From positions 1-8,811 of the forward strand of contig CAYRTD010000161.1 in the NCBI GenBank assembly GCA_964426915.1: a stretch of DNA of 8,811 bases, given 5' to 3'. The notes below the pieces were generated by a model. It was not told where the DNA came from and did no database searches. It was given only the letters and a program-made list of their open reading frames with translations. The translations under genes and the position numbers were made by a program. Shown here piece after piece: positions 6,412 to 8,811 of the stretch (positions are counted from its first letter, which is position 1; every line of letters begins with the position of its first letter). This DNA is from CAYRTD01 sp964426915 (GTDB taxonomy: Bacteria > Bacteroidota > Bacteroidia > Bacteroidales > GCA-2748055).

Positions 6412-6444
6412 CTGCTTTCAAAATGGTTTCAGGATAGTTTGAAA
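6412..6444. repeat. 11-bp words, right flank of TolC fragment
   Basis: Three 11-mers follow in register: CTGCTTTCAAA (6412-6422), ATGGTTTCAGG (6423-6433) and ATAGTTTGAAA (6434-6444). The middle one is identical to the unit at 6063-6073, so the TolC fragment is bracketed by direct copies 360 bases apart. The remaining bases up to 6578 show no gene I can support. Confidence 0.55.
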
Positions 6445-6578
6445 ATTATCTTAATGTTTGATTATCAAAGAAAGGCTTCCGCAGGAAAAACAACTACCTC
6501 ATTTCTTGTTGGAAAAGCATTATGAACAATATAGCCCCCAGAAAAATAACTTGAAAAAGAAGTTACAAGAGCCTCTAC

Positions 6579-7103
6579 TCAAAAATTAAACCCCAAATGC
6601 AAAGCCAGAATAACATGCTGGTCCTCCGTTCCAATAGCATATTCAACCATTGGTCCTATATGAACAAAATCAAATTCGAATTCGTAAAGAATCTCAAAAT
6701 GTGCAGCAAATTCAATTTCAGTTTCTTGCTCATGTTGTTCCAGGGGAAAAGCAATTCCCGGGGCAATAGCAAGATAGAGTTGGTGAACAGGACGATATCC
6801 CAAAGAAAGAACTAAAGATGTATGGCGATGATCGTCAAGTAAGAATTCTATGCCCGGACCGATGGAAAATCTTCCCTTTTCTCCCAGGGTCCTGAGATAA
6901 TGAAGATGAAGAGCAGGAGCATCCTCAGATTCATTCAGGATCCTGGCCCAACCAACTCCGATACCTATCTCGTTTTCATGATGATGAATACTATAATTAT
7001 GAGGATCATGCGAATCATGTTTATGATTATCTTGCTGAGCCAAAATTCCATTGATATTAAAAAGAAAAATTATAACCAGAATTACAACATAACTTAATTT
7101 CAT
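6579..7103 (-). CDS. His-rich small outer membrane beta-barrel protein
   Basis: A 174-residue exported protein. The ATG at 7103 was chosen; the frame can also open at a TTG at 7124, adding KKTTRS-type residues, but ATG gives a clean signal, MKLSYVVILVIIFLFN, with a likely cut after ILA before QQ. The mature N-terminus is very His-rich (DNHKHDSHDPHNYSIHHHEN), which suggests binding of Zn, Cu, Ni or Co. The rest is a run of alternating strands (IGIGVGWARIL, FSIGPGIEFLL, LVLSLGYRPV, YLAIAPGIAFPL, FVHIGPMVEYAIG, HVILALHLGFNF). It ends in Phe, as outer membrane barrels commonly do, and its length suits a barrel of about eight strands. It is divergent from the MBL gene. A role in metal homeostasis is inference from the His residues alone. 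Confidence 0.72.
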   Translation of the reverse strand: MKLSYVVILVIIFLFNINGILAQQDNHKHDSHDPHNYSIHHHENEIGIGVGWARILNESEDAPALHLHYLRTLGEKGRFSIGPGIEFLLDDHRHTSLVLSLGYRPVHQLYLAIAPGIAFPLEQHEQETEIEFAAHFEILYEFEFDFVHIGPMVEYAIGTEDQHVILALHLGFNF

Positions 7104-7204
7104 CGATCTTGTAGTTTTTTTCAAGTATTAAAACAACAGCATGAAAAGATAGTTCTAAGAATCAGTTGAATTTTTTTTAGTATTTTTAAAACAAATCTCA
7201 TTTA
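7104..7204. promoter_or_regulatory. AT-rich divergent intergenic region
   Basis: About 100 very AT-rich bases separate two divergent genes and must hold both of their start signals. TATCTTTT on the minus strand (7151 to 7144) and TATTTTTA on the plus strand (7181-7188) each resemble the -7 element. No matching -33 box is found at the right spacing for either, so no promoter is placed exactly. Confidence 0.35.
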
Positions 7205-8611
7205 ATGAAAATTAAATTCTTAGGTGCAGCCCGTGAAGTAACAGGCAGTAAACACCAGATAATCACTCAGCAGGGTAAGAAGATTATCCTCGATTGTGGA
7301 ATGTACCAGGGAAAAGGGCTTGAAACTGCAAGCCTGAATAAGAAACTGGGTTTCAACCCTTCCGAAATAGATCACATCATTTTATCACATGCACATATAG
7401 ACCACTCCGGACTTATACCCTACGTTTACAGGCTCGGATTCCGGGGATCGGTAATCTGTACAAATGCAACCCGGGACCTGTGCTCGATTATGCTTGCCGA
7501 TTCAGGGTATATTCAGGAGCATGATACCTATACTTTTAATAAGAAAAGAGCAAGGCAGGGGCTTGAACCCGTTGAACCGCTTTATACCAAAAAGGATGCT
7601 ATTGAATGTATGAAATTATTCATTGGAGTTCCTTATGACAGAAAATTTAAAATAGATGAAAATCTTAAGGTCAGGTTTACCCACACCGGGCATATGCTTG
7701 GAAGCGGTGTTATTAACCTCGAGATTAATGAAGACGGAAGAACCCACAGAATCGCTTATACCGGCGATATTGGTCGTCCGGTAAACAGGATCCTCTCCCC
7801 TCCTGCATCTTTCCCCCAGGCCGATTATCTTATTACAGAAGCTACTTATGGTGACCGGCTTCACCAGGATAATATCAATGCTGAAAAGGAATTACTGGAT
7901 GTCATCTACAACACCTGTGTTGAAAAAAGAGGAAAATTGATCATTCCCAGTTTTAGCGTTGGAAGGACACAGGATATTGTCTATTCCCTGAATAATTTTT
8001 ATAACGACAACTTACTGCCCAATATCGATATTTATGTTGACAGTCCCCTGGCCGTAAATGCCACCGATATTTTCCGGCTGCATCCGGAATGCTTCAATGA
8101 TGATATCCTGGAAATAATGGAAAGGGATCCTGATCCCTTCGGTTTTAACCGCTTGTTCTATATCAGAAGCAAAGAGGATTCAAAAAAACTGAATAAGATC
8201 AATAAGCCCGTGATCATCATTTCCGCATCAGGAATGATGGAAGCCGGAAGAATTAAACATCACCTTGCAAACAGCATTTCGGATCCGGCCAATACTGTCC
8301 TGGCAGTAGGATATTGTGCCCCCAGAACACTCGGAGCCAGATTACTTGCAGGGGAAAAAGATGTGTCCATCCATGGAGTAAAATACCCGGTCAGAGCCGA
8401 TATTAAAAGAATAGACAGCTACAGCGGGCATGGAGATTACAAGGAAATGGCCAATTTTCTTTCATGTCAGGACCCCGACCTTATAAAACAGACTTTCCTG
8501 GTCCATGGTGAATACGGCCCCCAGGTTCATTATAAAAAATACCTGGAAAAACACGGTTTCAGGAATGTTTCTATTCCGGTGGTTGGGGAGGAAGGAAGAA
8601 GTGATCGGTGA
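7205..8611 (+). CDS. MBL-fold/beta-CASP metallo-hydrolase (CPSF/Ysh1-like RNase)
   Basis: A 468-residue, complete metallo-beta-lactamase-fold protein with beta-CASP and RMMBL parts, a family of zinc-dependent RNA endo- and exonucleases. The metal ligands are all present: HAHIDH (His62, His64, Asp66, His67), His163 in TGHMLGS, Asp188 in YTGDIGR, and His434 in VHGEYG near the C-terminus. The beta-CASP motifs are also clear: Asp279 in VDSPLA, SASGMMEAGRIKHHL (340-354) and His409 in YSGHGD. The start is ATG 7205, giving MKIKFLGAAREVTGS, the usual beginning. The protein is cytoplasmic and probably acts on RNA, although the substrate cannot be read from sequence. It has no partner genes in the window. 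The last codons, Ser-Asp-Arg-stop, are made from a GATCGGT tandem array, so the natural C-terminus may have been altered there. Confidence 0.92.
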   Translation: MKIKFLGAAREVTGSKHQIITQQGKKIILDCGMYQGKGLETASLNKKLGFNPSEIDHIILSHAHIDHSGLIPYVYRLGFRGSVICTNATRDLCSIMLADSGYIQEHDTYTFNKKRARQGLEPVEPLYTKKDAIECMKLFIGVPYDRKFKIDENLKVRFTHTGHMLGSGVINLEINEDGRTHRIAYTGDIGRPVNRILSPPASFPQADYLITEATYGDRLHQDNINAEKELLDVIYNTCVEKRGKLIIPSFSVGRTQDIVYSLNNFYNDNLLPNIDIYVDSPLAVNATDIFRLHPECFNDDILEIMERDPDPFGFNRLFYIRSKEDSKKLNKINKPVIIISASGMMEAGRIKHHLANSISDPANTVLAVGYCAPRTLGARLLAGEKDVSIHGVKYPVRADIKRIDSYSGHGDYKEMANFLSCQDPDLIKQTFLVHGEYGPQVHYKKYLEKHGFRNVSIPVVGEEGRSDR

Positions 8612-8644
8612 TCGGTGATCGGTGATCGGTAATCGGTGATCGGT
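8603..8644. repeat. 7-bp tandem array (GATCGGT)
   Basis: Six consecutive 7-mers run from 8603 to 8644: GATCGGT four times, AATCGGT, then GATCGGT. The first two copies form the last codons and the TGA stop of the MBL gene. A 6-base junction (ATGACC, 8645-8650) leads straight into the 8-bp array. Confidence 0.85.
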
Positions 8645-8650
8645 ATGACC

Positions 8651-8722
8651 ATAAACCCATAAACCCATAAACCTATAAACCCATAAACCCATAAACCCAT
8701 AAACCTATAAACCCATAAACCC
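8651..8722. repeat. 8-bp tandem array (ATAAACCY), first block
   Basis: Nine perfect 8-mers in register read ATAAACCC or ATAAACCT. The T variant is the third and seventh unit, giving a higher-order period of four units (32 bases). The minus-strand open frames here are only the translation of this repeat. Confidence 0.88.
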
Positions 8723-8730
8723 TCAAAAAG

Positions 8731-8758
8731 TAATCGGTAATCAGTGTGATCAGTGACC
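8731..8758. repeat. Degenerate second copy of the 7-bp array
   Basis: AATCGGT (8732-8738), AATCAGT (8739-8745) and, after a GT insertion, GATCAGT (8748-8754) are worn copies of the GATCGGT word. They are followed by GACC, and the next 8-bp block starts at once, as in the first composite. Confidence 0.6.
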
Positions 8759-8811
8759 ATAAACCTATAAACCCATAAACCCATAAACCCATAAACCTAT
8801 AAACCCATAAA
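8759..8811. repeat. 8-bp tandem array (ATAAACCY), second block, cut by window edge
   Basis: Six full 8-mers plus ATAAA run to the end of the window. The T variant is unit 1 and unit 5, again every fourth unit. The true length of the block is not visible. Confidence 0.85.

Noticed and set aside
6458..6589. Open frame without ATG ending in KKKLQEPLLKN
   Set aside because: It has no usual start, no recognisable family, and overlaps the end of the convergent barrel gene.
8462..8784. Two minus-strand open frames with repeated GLWVY residues
   Set aside because: They are the translation of the 8-bp array (three units give eight codons) and of the 3' end of the MBL gene on the wrong strand.
8603..8811. 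CRISPR-like array
   Set aside because: Units are 7 and 8 bases in direct tandem with no unique spacers, and no cas genes are present.

Overview
The window looks like a piece of a Bacteroidota (Bacteroidales/Marinilabiliales-like) chromosome. The grounds are an NVEALA-type peptide gene, a 6-bladed beta-propeller lipoprotein with the GRGPGE motif, a Bacteroidota-type RND permease, A-rich translation starts with little Shine-Dalgarno signal, and one candidate -33/-7 promoter of the Bacteroidota type. All calls come from reading the sequence; no database search was run.

Positions 1-2497 hold an AT-rich cassette on the + strand. It contains the C-terminus of a type I signal peptidase, a small helix-turn-helix protein, a Cys/Tyr-rich NVEALA-family exported peptide, a beta-propeller lipoprotein and an overlapping thioredoxin-like lipoprotein with a CxxC motif. 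Together these look like a peptide export, maturation and sensing module of unknown function. This is the best candidate here for an undescribed system. Positions 2498-2937 carry no intact gene. They hold a long-stem hairpin, a second perfect hairpin, a 25-codon lipoprotein-signal remnant, a GC-rich structured island and a 10-bp-period word array that runs up to the next start codon.

Positions 2938-6410 hold an intact 1037-residue RND permease followed by only the last quarter of a TolC-type outer membrane channel. No intact adaptor gene is visible, so this looks like the remains of an adaptor-RND-TolC operon. The permease lacks two of the classical AcrB proton-relay residues. Positions 6579-7103 (- strand) encode a small outer membrane beta-barrel protein with a His-rich N-terminus. 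Divergent from it, 7205-8611 (+) encodes a complete MBL-fold/beta-CASP RNA-processing-type hydrolase.

A second theme is short tandem words placed at gene boundaries. A 10-mer with phased A-tracts crosses the stop of the HTH gene, a 10-mer leads into the RND start, 11-mers flank the TolC fragment, and a 7-mer array supplies the stop codon of the MBL gene. That 7-mer array then passes into an 8-mer array that continues to the window edge. The 7-mer plus 8-mer block occurs twice with the same order and junction.
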